Assembly (NCBI GenBank): GCA_964036315.1
Contig: OZ038508.1
Location: forward strand, 47,654,696-47,718,695
DNA length: 64,000 nt
Source: Acanthosepion esculentum
Taxonomy: Eukaryota; Mollusca; Cephalopoda; Sepiida; Sepiidae
Direction of reading: 5' to 3'
The translations under genes and the position numbers were made by a program. Position 1 is the first letter of the stretch. Every line of letters starts with the position of its first letter. Below the pieces are notes generated by a model. The model was not told the DNA's origin, did no database searches, and saw only the letters and a list, made by a program, of their open reading frames with translations. Positions 22,231 to 33,710 of this stretch are shown here, one piece after another.

Positions 22231-23300
22231 TATATGTGTTGTTCTTGTCCTAAGTATGATCGTTCATTACCAACCTTCGTTTGAATATTCTATTCAGTAA
22301 CCTTCTCTAGGCAAATACATGTAGAAAGCCAGCATACCAAATTGTGTCGAACACCTTCGAGATATCTAGAGCCAATTTCATTTGAGTGATCGTTTCACTT
22401 CTATTGTTACCAATATTCCATGGTTTTTCCACTCTAGTAAAGCGTTTGTTTACTTTTCTTTTTCTATCTTCCGTGTCCCTTCAGGAGATAGCGATCATGA
22501 CTTCCCATGAATTAATGTCAATTTTAGCTCTTAGGTTTGTATTTTTTGTTGTTACTCCTCTCCTAATCCCTGTTGTGACAAACATTTATATATGTACGTT
22601 ATGTAAGTTACTCGCTTTTTTATCCGATCCTTGCTTGCCTTCAGTATGTTCTCCAAGACTCTTTTCCACATTGTATGATCTGCCTCTTTCGAAATAGGAG
22701 TGTTCCTTTTGTCTCCATTTTTCCCAAAACTTAGTCACAGGTTCAGTCTATGGTATTCAAAGCATCTTTCTTTTAAACCCCATTTCTCTGGCTTCAAGTC
22801 TCATCAGTGAGAAGATTTTCCAGCATTCACTGTCGTATAGGAGAAGCGATATTACGTAGCTGTTAAGCACTCATTCCTTTGTCTATAACGCACTTTTTCC
22901 CGTTTCTTCCATATTTTACTTATCTTTTTGAAGGCGTCTTTTGCTATTCCAATCTGTCTTCGACTTTCGGTGTCAGTGTCCATCCTCTGTTAAGAAATTC
23001 TATATATTCAATATATTTTCATTTGAGGTCTTCTCTTAGTCACATTTCGCCTCATGTGCCGTTCCTCTTACAGACAACCATATATTCTTATATTGTCTTC
23101 TTGCAATTGATGCTTGATTCCTTGCTTTCTCTTACTAAATTCTGATGAAGTTGCTCGAGTGTTCTTTCTGTGTTTGCTGTCGGTAGTTTGGCATCTGCAT
23201 ATCTTATGTCATTAAGATTGCGTCAGACAATAATGAATCCTGGTATGAATTTTAATTCGCCTCGCTTTAAAGTTTGAATAAGACTTGTGAGAAGACACAT
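22230..23300 (-). pseudogene. LINE reverse transcriptase fragment, heavily decayed
   Basis: Reverse-strand fragments in order from high to low: RQGCVFSQVLF near 23300, DIRYADAKLPTANTERTLEQ near 23190 (the catalytic YADD reads YADA), and TINCKKT-like residues near 23100. A second, differently placed block LALDISKVFDTIWYAGFL lies near 22350 and resembles RT motif A. Stops interrupt every frame. The order suggests two fragments or an internal rearrangement. Confidence 0.55.
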
Positions 23301-23439
23301 CCTTGTCTTACGCCTCTTTCTATATTTGTAATATCTCATCGGAAAACTATAAAAGCAAAATCTATACTTACACACGCAAAAACACAAGCACATAACACGC
23401 ACTCACGCACGAACACAAACACACGGGCACATCCACCCG

Positions 23440-23449
23440 CACACACAAA

Positions 23450-23516
<67 letters not shown>

Positions 23517-23699
23517 GAGGGTCATTCAATAAATAAATTGAATTTTTCGGTATATGTATATATATAATTTGTTTAAACGTCATCTTTTTTATAAATGGAT
23601 ACTCATATTTGAGTAGATGCTTTGTCTTAATTTATTTATTAAACTATATATTTATTTAATTTCAACCGTCCTGAATGGGTCGAGGTTATATCCATATCT

Positions 23700-23760
<61 letters not shown>

Positions 23761-23830
23761 CCTATATATTTATTTAATTTCAACCGGACTGAACGTTTCG
23801 AGATTATATCCATATCTATCTATCTATCTA

Positions 23831-23904
<74 letters not shown>

Positions 23905-24163
23905 CAGCGATCATTCTTCAAACATATTTTACTGAATATGACAGACAAGGAACGGAAAATGTAAGAACATTAGAAAATTTGAAACACACACACATATATA
24001 CATATCTGTATATATATATATATTTATATATATATATTTATATATATATGTATATATATGTGTGTGTATGTGTATGTGTAATTTGGCAGCAACTTTTCTT
24101 TTAAACATGTTGTGTTGAATGTTAATGCAGGACGATATTGTCTTTAACATTCAACACAACATG

Positions 24164-24222
<59 letters not shown>

Positions 24223-24281
24223 GTATATTTATTTATTAAACTATATATTTATTTAATTTCAACCGGCCTTTATTTTTCGAG

Positions 24282-24338
<57 letters not shown>

Positions 24339-24402
24339 CAGTAACCATTCTTCAAACATGTTTCACTGAATACGACAGACAAGGAACGGGAAATGTAAGA
24401 AC

Positions 24403-24470
<68 letters not shown>

Positions 24471-24475
24471 CTGGA
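23440..24475. repeat. Microsatellite cluster with R2 family copies
   Basis: AT arrays at about 23451-23514, 23722-23757, 23860-23902, 24168-24220, 24282-24338 and 24405-24470, with CT (23700) and ATCT/CT (23815-23858) tracts. R2 copies on the reverse strand at 23903-23960 and 24339-24400 carry GACAGACAAGGAACGG. Blocks with TTTATTTAATTTCAACCG recur at 23651, 23769 and 24249, so the cluster is partly a tandem duplication. Confidence 0.85.
24101..24168. repeat. Perfect 25-base inverted repeat
   Basis: Arms 24101-24125 and 24144-24168 (core AACATGTTGTGTTGAATG and its exact complement), 18-base loop. Confidence 0.9.
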
Positions 24476-24559
24476 TATAGGCAATTTCAGGAAATTGGTG
24501 CTTATTATCACTAATGAAATCTAGTAGAAATAACAATGTTTTTTTAAGATATGGCGTAA

Positions 24560-24950
24560 AATATTATTCACCATTTTCTTATTTTCTGTGTTTCACGACT
24601 GTCTGTCTTTTTGTAGGGCTAATCAATGTTTGTCTCCTTTGTATCTGACCCCATCCCTGTTCTGTCAATTATTTACCTAGCTAACTCGATGTTTCCCTGT
24701 GCAGCTTTTATGATTTCAATGTCTTGTGAGTGTCAAATTTTGCAATCCCACTTTCCTCATTATGTGTCATATCATTTGAAGCGTACAGATTCTATATATA
24801 AGTATACTTTTTGTTTCACTTTTCCCTAAAATTCATCTTTGTTTTAATGTTTCTACCATGATATTCTCAACATCCTCCAGTAGAGCTATATCTCCGTTTC
24901 CTAAAGTTTCATCTTCTTCTTGCCTAACATGCGTACCGGTAAGAAAATTA
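24560..24950 (-). other. Possible LINE-derived sequence
   Basis: Shares wording with 58270-58480 (for example TGTGAGTGTC/TTCCGAGTG contexts and ATTCTCA(G/A)CATCCT(C/T)C). No intact domain; low confidence. Confidence 0.3.
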
Positions 24951-25099
24951 TATTAATAATACATGCACCTCGGCATACACGAACACGTTATACCTTCCAG
25001 TCCTCTCGTTTCGTTTGACAAGAACTGGAGCGACAATATCGAATCATTTCCTTCCTCTACGATATGGAAAATTGGTTCACTGTGTCGTGCTTGAGATTT

Positions 25100-25690
25100 T
25101 TTGTCTTGTCAGAATTCATCTTGCACATGTTTAAATCGACCATTCGACCCTAAATTGGATACTGTTGCCATAGCTAGCCTGGTGCTCTTGATGTACTTGA
25201 TGTACGTCGCGAGATTCTTGATAAAATCCAAAGAAGGAGCTGTAATGTAATCGATCCGGACAAGACATCTCGAATTTAGTTACTTTCTCATTCACGTGTC
25301 GTTGGTCCTCTGTCCTTTTTGTAAATATCAACTGTAAATATAGCAACTGCTCTGCTGAGTTTTTTGTCCTGTTATTTCGACTACAATCATTTAAGAGTGC
25401 AACTAAATTGGCAACGAGGTCCCAATGTTTTGCTGATGAGCTAGCTAGATGCATCTGCCACTTCTACTCTGAAAGTTTTTTTTTATCACACATCTACTCT
25501 GTGGGACTCCTTTCAGTTGTCTTGCTTCGCTGATAAATGGAATCCAGAAAAATTCACATGCAACGTCAGTCCCCATCTTCTGTCTTAAGCATGTTCATAT
25601 TTTTGTCATTTCCTCAGTTCTTCTCATTCTTCGCATTCTCGGTCTTCTAAATTTATTTCTCTTTAACTCCCTATAAACCACCCCGCGTTA
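25100..25690 (+). pseudogene. CR1/Jockey-type LINE C terminus
   Basis: Forward-strand pieces REILDKIQRRSCNVIDPDK (about 25207), LDASATSTLKVFFYHTSTLW (about 25450), and NPEKFTCNVSPHLLS (about 25545) follow the same order as the copy at 62700. Several frameshifts and stops. Confidence 0.6.
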
Positions 25691-26094
25691 TAGTGGCATT
25701 ACCGACTTGCTTGGGGGTGAAATGATAAATAAAAAAATAAATGAAAGCTAAAGAGTGAATCCTTATAATACAGAAAAATACTTCAAAGATGGAATGAATA
25801 CATTGTGAAGACTTTCCCCACGAAAAAGAGAAATCTATCTGAAACGCATACCATAAATAAACAAGTTTATATTTTATCTAATTAGTTATATACATTGTTG
25901 TGGTTCATGTATCTCTTTGACGAACATAATGTTTTAATCATTTCGCGAAAAAGCAAGCCCCTAAGACGTAAGCGGTGGCCGTGTGTTAAAGGATATGAGA
26001 ATAATAAATAAAACAAACTATTAAGGCGAGAATACAATAAAATACTCTTAAGGAGAGAGAACTAGAAAATAACAAGAATTAATAAGACAAAAGA

Positions 26095-26460
26095 TAACGC
26101 TTGGCATTGCACTTACATTTTTGAAGATCAAATTTGACTGGGAATCAAGAACCCAGAAGAGAGTTCCACAAGAGAAAAGTATAGATAAAAGAAACTTTTA
26201 GCATTGCATTTACGATCGTATCTAAGCATTTTAACTATAAAATGATGAAACTTGACCGACAATTCTGTGTTTAAATTAAAAAAAGTCGAGCTACCATGGA
26301 GGCGAAAATCACCAGAACATTTAACATGGAAATATTTATAGAAAAGTTACATTGAAACTATGTTAGAGTTTTGGGAAAGTGACTGAAGGCAAGATGCCAG
26401 GTCAGGACCAGTAATATTGCAGCTGTTTTGTGGGTTTTTATAAAATCTCTAAATATATAA
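26095..26460 (-). pseudogene. CR1/Jockey-type LINE C terminus, reverse strand
   Basis: The reverse strand reads LLWNSLLGS near 26170 and KFDLQKCKCNAK near 26120, matching the LWNSLP...FKCN end of the same LINE family. Another partial copy of the upstream block (AAGTGACTGAAGGCAAGATGCCAGGTCAGG-like) recurs at 26730-26770. Confidence 0.5.
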
Positions 26461-27079
26461 GAGAAGAACCAGACCATAGGTGACGAAAATATCCAACGCA
26501 TGGAGAGATGGCATACTTATAAATGTGGCAGACAGATTCTGGCAAGAAAAAACGTCTAGCATGACACAATGAACACCAATTCCTAACAGTAAACACAACA
26601 ACTGATTCACGAAACAATCTTTATACTTCATATCAGCGGAAAACATTAGACTAGAGAAATCACAAGGATACATATATTTCAGCATTTATAGAAAATACAC
26701 AGGACAGTTACGAACTGGGGTTAAAAAAATGTGACTGAAGCCAAACTGCCAGGTCAGGGCCAATAAAATTGCAAATTCTTTTTTGTATTTTATAATGAAT
26801 CTCTAAATATATAGCAAATGTGACAATAATATCAAAGTAAGGATTAATAATATTGTTATAAATATGTAAGATACTAAGTGACAATTTATTGCCTAATAAA
26901 TGAAAGTCAGTAATGATATTGTTGAATGAAATTAATCTTTTGATTATGTTAATATGGTATAAATTTAAGTAATTTATTATGTATTTTTAAAATAACATAA
27001 GATTATGTAATTAATAGTTTTCTTTAGATTTTTTAAAATATTTTTATCGTAATGTATGTAGGTTTAGGAATGAGGTAAT

Positions 27080-27200
27080 TCTTTTAAGAAGGGACATATT
27101 TTTAAAACAATCCCTGGTGCAGATTTATATTTTGATAAGGTTCGATAGCGACACTTTCGTGAGTTTTCCGTCTAATTAAGTTACTTTCTCTTTCAATTGA
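27080..27200 (+). repeat. Single-arm relative of the 12017 fold-back element
   Basis: Blocks CAGATTTATATTTTGATAA, GATAGCGACACTTTCGTGAG and TAATTAAGTTACTTTCT align with the left arm at 12050-12130. Confidence 0.55.
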
Positions 27201-27279
27201 CGTGACATCTTCAGTTTTCCCCTTGCTCTTTATTCATATTGCATTTTACACATATATTTTAGTTATATCTGACATTTTA

Positions 27280-27471
27280 CACACACGCATACACACACAC
27301 ATATATATATATATACATATGTGTATATATATATACACACACACACACACATATATATATATATGTGTGTGTGTGTATGTGTGTATGTGTGTGTGTGTGT
27401 GGCCTGATGATTGCATCTAGCATGAAACAGACTGTCGCCTCTAAGTGTTGATTTCTATGTTCACTTTTATA

Positions 27472-27530
<59 letters not shown>

Positions 27531-27655
27531 TTTAGTACATTGAGGGTTGGTGGGTGGTAATAAAATAGCTCTCGATATACAATAACAGAGCTATAATTTA
27601 TAGTAATGATAATAACATAAAAATAATTGAATGATAATAAAATACAATAAATAAT

Positions 27656-27731
<76 letters not shown>

Positions 27732-27818
27732 TACTAATAAAATATATATAAATATAAAAAAATTTATATATACTAATTTATATATTTATTATATATACTA
27801 TATATATTTATATATCTA

Positions 27819-27885
<67 letters not shown>

Positions 27886-27893
27886 GTATGTAT
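27280..27893. repeat. Microsatellite cluster with one M module
   Basis: CA/AT/GT blocks 27280-27400, an M module at 27401-27469, AT arrays at 27477-27528, 27658-27690 and 27822-27872, AGAT at 27690-27730, and GTAT at 27873-27892. Confidence 0.9.
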
Positions 27894-27959
27894 AATTTTA
27901 TATTATATTTTTTGAAAGAGCTAAACGCCTTGCATTGTATCCAGATGTCAGTCTCTATT

Positions 27960-28300
27960 TGACAAGGTTGTTTCAGAACATGACTCTCGTTCTTAGGTTT
28001 ATTTTTTTAGTCTCTTGATGTATTAAACCTCGGAAGATGTCATGGTTTTGCCACATAACACGGAAAAAGAGCCTCTGCAAGACCGTCATCAAAGGCACCG
28101 TTGAAGGCGGACTCGTACGGCGATGGCAACGTAAAAGCTGGTCAAACAACATCAAAGTTTGGACGGAGATGACAAAGCCTACTGACAGACGCCGTCACCA
28201 GGTCATCCTGGAGGAGGTTGTTTCTTCTGCCCTTCGGTCCCCCGACGGTTGATTCAGTCAAAGTACTGATGATAATGATGATGATAATAATGATGATAAG
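27960..28300 (+). pseudogene. LINE C-terminal fragment with ATGATA-rich tail
   Basis: A forward frame of 71 codons (28037-28252) reads WFCHITRKKSLCKTVIKG, then VEGGLVRRWQRKSWSNNIKV. This matches the HxxR...GTxEGGRxRGRQRxxWxxNIKxW end of animal LINE polyproteins. A GATGATAAT-like tail follows at 28265-28300, fitting a 3' terminus. It is truncated upstream. Confidence 0.65.
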
Positions 28301-28646
28301 GTGTTGGGCAAAATTATGGCTAGGGAGGTCAATTCTATGTTCGGGGTTTCTCATCTCGTATTTCTAAATTTGTTATAACTGGACGATACGCCGACATATT
28401 TGCAGTGATTAGTATTTTATTAATTGGCCATTACGATTTTTTCTGATCCGCTCAGTTTGCATCATCATTGCTTTCTTTCCAATTCCAGATCTTTTCGAAA
28501 GAAGTCAAGGAAACTATATTTATGTCAATAATCGCAGAAGACTTTAATAGATATTGAATCATTACTTGTACATCTTTGGACGAACACTATTTTTATTATT
28601 ATTTAAAAAACAAAACAAAAGTAGGCTACGGAATTTTAGGAATATG
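28301..28646. other. Spacer, nothing recognised
   Basis: No reading frame or shared repeat seen. Confidence 0.45.
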
Positions 28647-29296
28647 GTCTAGAGCAGAGGTTCGCAACCAGGGGTAAATTTGCCCCTAGTGGTTAAAAAA
28701 TTATATAGTCGGGGGTAAATAATTGAAGTACATGATAATTTAAAAAATAATGTTTTGGTATTTTTACTAATGACTAATTTGCACAATTTTTAGTCACAAA
28801 TTAGTCAGTACTAATCATAATCATTCATTTCCCCCCCAATTTTTTTTTAGTATTTTCCAAAAATTTTTTAAATTGCCAAAAACAAAAATACTTGAATGAT
28901 TATGATTAGTATTAATTTGTAGATCTACTAATACAGCGGATCTACTAATACAGCGGATAAAATCAATAATTTTTTTTATTAATGACTACAAACGTTAATA
29001 AAAATACTTAATTTTATAGAGAGTACTAACTTATACTAAAAATTAGTAGATTAGTACTAAATAAGACATCAGTATTTTGAGTGTCGCTTAGTATTTTTTT
29101 TTAGTCACAGTATTTTGACTAAAAAACCCTTAGTATTTTGAATGAAAAAATCATTCATTCATTTAGTCACGAAATTGTACATCAATGCTTTATGATGGCT
29201 ATGAATTTTTTGTATGGGAGTAGGGGGTAAATGGAGAAATACATAAAGCCGAGGGGGTCAACGATCGAGGAAAGGTTGAGAATGGCTGGTCTAGAG
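28647..29296. mobile_element. hAT-type non-autonomous element with 8-bp duplication
   Basis: GTCTAGAG occurs at 28647-28654 and 29289-29296. Between them the ends read CAGAGGTTCGCAACC and GGTTGAGAATGGCTG, the usual hAT terminal form. It is 634 bases with no transposase. An internal inverted repeat (TACTAATCATAATCATTCA at about 28812 and its complement at about 28893) suggests a fold-back middle. Confidence 0.9.
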
Positions 29297-29309
29297 CTTT
29301 GTAGTATCG

Positions 29310-29488
<179 letters not shown>

Positions 29489-29499
29489 CGATATTTATT

Positions 29500-30245
29500 A
29501 CTGAAAAATAACAGTAAATGCGACACAAGGCCAAAAATGGGGGTTGGGAAAGGGAGGTCATCAATTGTCTTAAATTTAAACTTAGCTAGTCGCAAGTACT
29601 GACCCAAGCATACAAAACAATATTCCTTCCACCAAAACACCACATTCATACTTACCTTTCTTGCTAGAACCACCAAAATACCTCATTGTCTCTATGAAAA
29701 TCTTAAATAACCCCATATGTACAATAAAGTCTGTGGGGGGCGGGGGTAAAAATTTTACAATAAAAGAATCCCCAATGAATATATACAATATGAATACAAA
29801 TATTTACATGAAACTAAATAAAATCATGTTAGTAATAAAAAAAACCCACAAGTCATAATTGTGACAGTAAAATCAATTAACTGGGCGAAATCGACACGGG
29901 ACTTTAAAAATTATAGATAAACATTTATCCATCCCAACCACTCACGCAAAACACGCACTGATTCAGACTCAAACATACAAAAAAGCTCACACACACGAAA
30001 CGAAAGGCGTCCCGCATCTTCCAGAGAACTGAAATCACTGAGCACCTAAAGAGGGGAGGGATGTGGAGTTAAACTAAAGGAAAAGAAAAGGGGACAGAAA
30101 AAAAGGGGGGCCAATGAGCAAACACACCCTAGCTAAGTTTTACAGAAAAGAAAAACTAAAATTCAAAAGCAAAAAAAACCCTAAACTATCCTAAATCCAG
30201 GGATGGGTTGCCCAAGTTCAACCCAGGTAAACAATATCCTGAAGC
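29500..30245 (-). other. LINE 3' UTR (inferred)
   Basis: Non-coding, T-rich on the reverse strand. It includes a C-run (GGGGGGCGGGGG on +, about 29735). Its end is placed by the start of the M module, not by a poly-A tail, which I could not find. Confidence 0.45.
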
Positions 30246-31096
30246 CTAACCGGCATCAAAATGCCACTCAAGGTCAGCCCCTTTCACACGGCACAAACGC
30301 GCAAGACTCACCCACCTTTTGCCAAATTCTGATGATGTGAGCCGCCGCCTTTCCGTCCTAATCTTGACTTTAAGCTGATGCCTAAAGAACAAGATCAGTT
30401 TGGAAGAAGCAAACTTCTCGCCACCATAGAATTCCTTCTGACGCGTCGTCCAAATCACGACTCTCATAACGCCTAGTAAGCAACAGAATACATAATGTTC
30501 AGCCTTCGACATCTGCTGCACCACATTGCTACAAACAGAAACGGCATCCAGGACAAAGGACTTTCTCCGTAGTACGCGGACCATGAGACCTTCAACGAAC
30601 TTGCACAACGGCACTACCACCGTGCACTGAAAGAAGGCGTGACCAATGGTCTCTACTTCCCCAACACAGCGGCGGCAGTTTGGAGAATTCTCCAAACCCG
30701 CTGAACAAATCTTTTGCCGACCCAGAGGGCTCTACGAATCACCCGCCAGGTGAGTGATGCCTCATCGTTAGTGAGGCATTTCAACCCAGGCGCCCAAGGC
30801 CATATTGAGCGAGCCTGCTGATTCGTAAGACCGAGCTCGCTAATCAAACCATCTTGAACGGACCCCCGAACTAACACTTGATACAATGCCCTACGAGACA
30901 ACGCCTGGACGTTGGAGAGGCCTTCCGACGCCCGTAAGAGGCATTTCAGAGCGCGACGACATTCGTGATAGAAGGAGCATTCGGCTCGGGGTCTACGGCG
31001 GGCCTCCCCCTCGCACGAGTGCACACTTCCAGGGACGGGAAATTTTCCCGGGCGTCTTCCTTCCAGAAGGCTCCCACCTCGTCCGGTTCGCGACAC
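30246..31096 (-). pseudogene. LINE ORF2 C-terminal region with zinc knuckle
   Basis: Two overlapping reverse-strand frames. 31096-30653 continues the polyprotein (ALKCLLRASEGLSNVQALSR and LTNDEASLTWRVIRRALWVG). 30695-30246 carries CRRCVGEVETIGHAFFQC (C-x2-C-x8-H-x4-C), then a basic end (KVKIRTERRRL). Frame changes near 30960 and 30690. The knuckle resembles that found after RT in L1/Tx1 elements. Confidence 0.75.
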
Positions 31097-32964
31097 AATC
31101 GGTCTAGGAAAGCAATGCGAAGCATATGTTGACGAATCTCAATGCTTGGCATACCCAGGCCGCCCTCAGCGGTATGAAGGCAACAGATCTCCCGAGATAC
31201 CATAGCGGCCTTGCCTCTCCACAAGAAAGAGAACAAGAGCCTTACTAATAAAATTAGTGCGGTAAACGGAAGTGGAAGTACAGAGAGTCGGTACACGAGA
31301 ATTGGATATATGTGTGAAACACATACTTCCGCCCTTCCCTTCAGGGAAAGCCTCCTCCCAGACCACAGATTAACCGCGATCTCGGCCTTCTCTCGTACCT
31401 CCGACCAATTCATTTCCAACTGGAGATCCGGACCGAACCAGACGCCGAGTATCTTGATCGGCCCATCCGTCCAGAGGAAAGGTCCGGGAAGAGAAACTCC
31501 CTTCCACGCACCAAACCGCAAGCCAACAGACTTATCACGGTTGATCTTGGCCCCTGTCACCATCTCATAACCACTGACCTCTCTGCTGACTTCGTCAATC
31601 TCGGCTCTGCTCGACACAAGAACCGAAACGTCGTCAGCATAGGCAGAATACTTTGCTGAGGTGGTAGCCCCAGGCAGAGATATTCCATGCAGGACCGGAT
31701 TCGCCTTTAACTTGCGAAGGAAAGGTTCCAACGCAAGAACGTAAAGCAAAGGCGAGAGCGGACAACCCTGACGAATAGAGCGAGACAATACGAAAGGCTT
31801 CGATTTTACTCCATTCACTTCCACCAGCGCACCGGGGGTCGCATACAAGAGTCGGATCCAGGAGCGAAAGTCGGCTCCGAAACCGGCCGCCGAAAGGACA
31901 GCCTCCAGAAAACGATGGTCAACCCTATCGAAGGCCTTGGACTGATCTAAATTGATCAGCGCGGCTTCACCGTCGACTTGTTTTACGATCAAGCGTACCA
32001 TATGCAGGTTATCCTGAATAGTCCTGCCCTTCACAGCACAGGTCTGCTCGGGGCCAATCAGACTAGACAGGACAAGCTGCAAACGGTTGGCTAAGATCTT
32101 CGCCAAAATCTTTAACTCAGTGTTTAACATGGTTAAAGGGCGAAAGTTCCCTAACCCATCCCCACCGTTCTTGTCCTTACGCAGCAACTTGATCACACCC
32201 CTGGGGAAGCGTTGAGGTATAGACCCCTGCTTCATCCAGTGGTTGAAAATCAGTTCTAGCAAAAGAACAAAAACGGGCGACAGCCTCAAGTACACTTCGT
32301 AGGGAAGACCATCGAGTCCCGGAGACTTATCCAGGACAACCTGCTTCAGCGCTTCCCAGATCTCAGACTCTGTTATCGGACCCTCGCACCCAGCCGCTTC
32401 AGCTGCCTCGAGGCAGGGAAAGTCGGCTAAATAGGAGTCGAACCGAGCAGAGCTCAGACCGGGCTCCCTGGTGAAAAGATCCTGAAAATAATCTCGAAAG
32501 ACCTCACATATGCCCGCGTTTGTAGTCACGGTCCGATTATCCGGTAATGTGACGCACGCGATATGTCGCCGAGACGCACTCCTACTCTCCTCTGCACGCA
32601 ATTCAGCGGCCATATTCGTCGCCTCAGAGGACATTCTTTTTAACCTAGCCCTAACTACCAGAGCTTGATCCTTCTTGATAAGCAAGGAGGCCAACTCTGC
32701 CTTAGCTAAGGCTATATCCCCACTAACACGGGGTTTCACGGCCCGATCAACTTTTTCTTCTAAAGCAGTTTGCGCCGCTAATCTATCTAGATTGAGTCGA
32801 CGACTAAAATCGGCAGCAAACGTTCTAATTTTTGATTTTAATTTACCCCACCAGGTGTTCCCAAAAACCGCCCCCGACAATTCCCGTTGTATCATTAGTA
32901 GCAGCTGGACCCGAAATCCCTGCTCACCAAAAAGTGAACATTTGAATTTCCAGTAACCAGCCAA
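30946..32964 (-). CDS. LINE ORF2 reverse transcriptase, 672-codon open frame
   Basis: The longest frame in the window. RT motifs from the N terminus: SPGLDGLPYEVY at about residue 215, FRPLTMLNTELKILAKILAN at about 280, ALINLDQSKAFDRVDH at about 335 (first catalytic Asp), SIRQGCPLSPLLY at about 395, SAYADDVSVLV at about 440 (catalytic Asp pair), then GAKINRDKSV and ILGVWFG. It continues to EGGLGMPSI (about 620). All three RT aspartates are present. It is broken from the endonuclease upstream and from the C-terminal knuckle downstream by frameshifts, so full-length protein cannot be made. Recent decay is inferred from how little else is damaged. Confidence 0.85.
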   Translation of the reverse strand: MAGYWKFKCSLFGEQGFRVQLLLMIQRELSGAVFGNTWWGKLKSKIRTFAADFSRRLNLDRLAAQTALEEKVDRAVKPRVSGDIALAKAELASLLIKKDQALVVRARLKRMSSEATNMAAELRAEESRSASRRHIACVTLPDNRTVTTNAGICEVFRDYFQDLFTREPGLSSARFDSYLADFPCLEAAEAAGCEGPITESEIWEALKQVVLDKSPGLDGLPYEVYLRLSPVFVLLLELIFNHWMKQGSIPQRFPRGVIKLLRKDKNGGDGLGNFRPLTMLNTELKILAKILANRLQLVLSSLIGPEQTCAVKGRTIQDNLHMVRLIVKQVDGEAALINLDQSKAFDRVDHRFLEAVLSAAGFGADFRSWIRLLYATPGALVEVNGVKSKPFVLSRSIRQGCPLSPLLYVLALEPFLRKLKANPVLHGISLPGATTSAKYSAYADDVSVLVSSRAEIDEVSREVSGYEMVTGAKINRDKSVGLRFGAWKGVSLPGPFLWTDGPIKILGVWFGPDLQLEMNWSEVREKAEIAVNLWSGRRLSLKGRAEVCVSHIYPILVYRLSVLPLPFTALILLVRLLFSFLWRGKAAMVSREICCLHTAEGGLGMPSIEIRQHMLRIAFLDRLCREPDEVGAFWKEDARENFPSLEVCTRARGRPAVDPEPNAPSITNVVAL

Positions 32965-32999
32965 CCTAACCTTAGGCTTATCTAAGTTTACACGGACCC

Positions 33000-33698
33000 G
33001 GACAAGCCTATGATCCGAATAAACTATATAATGGAAACTTGGACACCCTAAGAGCCCTACATCGACTCTCTTAAGACTCGGTCGAGGTAGCTCGCAAGCG
33101 TCCCAGGAGCCGAGTTGCCACTATTAGTCCAAGTCCAAGCTACATCCCGAGGATCCTCATTCTGGTACTTATCGACGAGATCAAACCCGTCGATAAAGTC
33201 CCGAAATGGTTTCACATCAGGATTGTTGGTACCCAGTTTTTGCCCCATACGATCTATATCGGAGTCAAGGACGGCATTCCAATCGCCCGCTAAAACTACC
33301 CGACGAGATGTCGTCAAAAACGGCACGATCTGCCGAAACAGACCAGGTCGCTCAGCATGGATATTGGGCCCATAAACGCCAATGAGACGCAAAGCCTTAC
33401 CTTTTATGGTAACGTCCAGCACACAAAGTCTGCCCGCCGGATCTGCGAAGACAAGAGTACATACAGCGTCTAAAGACCTGCTCACTAGCCAAGAGACACC
33501 CCTCGAACGACCATCAAAACATGCTGAATAAAGAGCGAACCCCCTAGACAGCACGTCCTCACGGTCATGAGAAGAAAACCGGGTCTCCTGCACGCAACAG
33601 ATATTCACCCCGAGGCGCTGAAGGTCACGAGAGAGCCTCGCCCTGCGAGACTCCAACCTCAGGCCCCGGACATTTACAGTAGCTAACCAGAGAGCCAT
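33000..33698 (-). pseudogene. LINE ORF2, AP-type endonuclease domain
   Basis: Starts MALWLATVNVRGL; ATG at 33698 lies 12 bases after the ORF1 stop and in the same frame. Endonuclease/exonuclease/phosphatase motifs in order: NVRG, VQETRF (catalytic Glu), GVYGPN, LAGDWNAVLDSDIDR (Asp, Asn), TWTNSG, SYLDRV. A one-base shift near 33075 ends the frame, and the last motif SDHRLV (catalytic His) lies in the next frame at about 33005-33020. The enzyme nicks target DNA to prime reverse transcription. All key residues survive, but in two frames. Confidence 0.8.
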
Positions 33699-33710
33699 AT
33701 TGAATACTGA

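Noticed and set aside
22386..22697. 103-codon hydrophobic forward frame
   Set aside because: It is antisense to a decayed LINE reverse transcriptase.
23140..23160. CTGATGA as a hammerhead start
   Set aside because: No GAAA after a possible stem II; the same holds for 19726, 25434, 28264 and 43600.
23513..23545. mariner terminus CGAGGGTCATTCAATAAAT
   Set aside because: The wording is suggestive of a mariner end, but no partner end or transposase piece lies nearby.
27695..27893. Regulatory GATA cluster
   Set aside because: It is an AGAT microsatellite; GATA sites there are a by-product.
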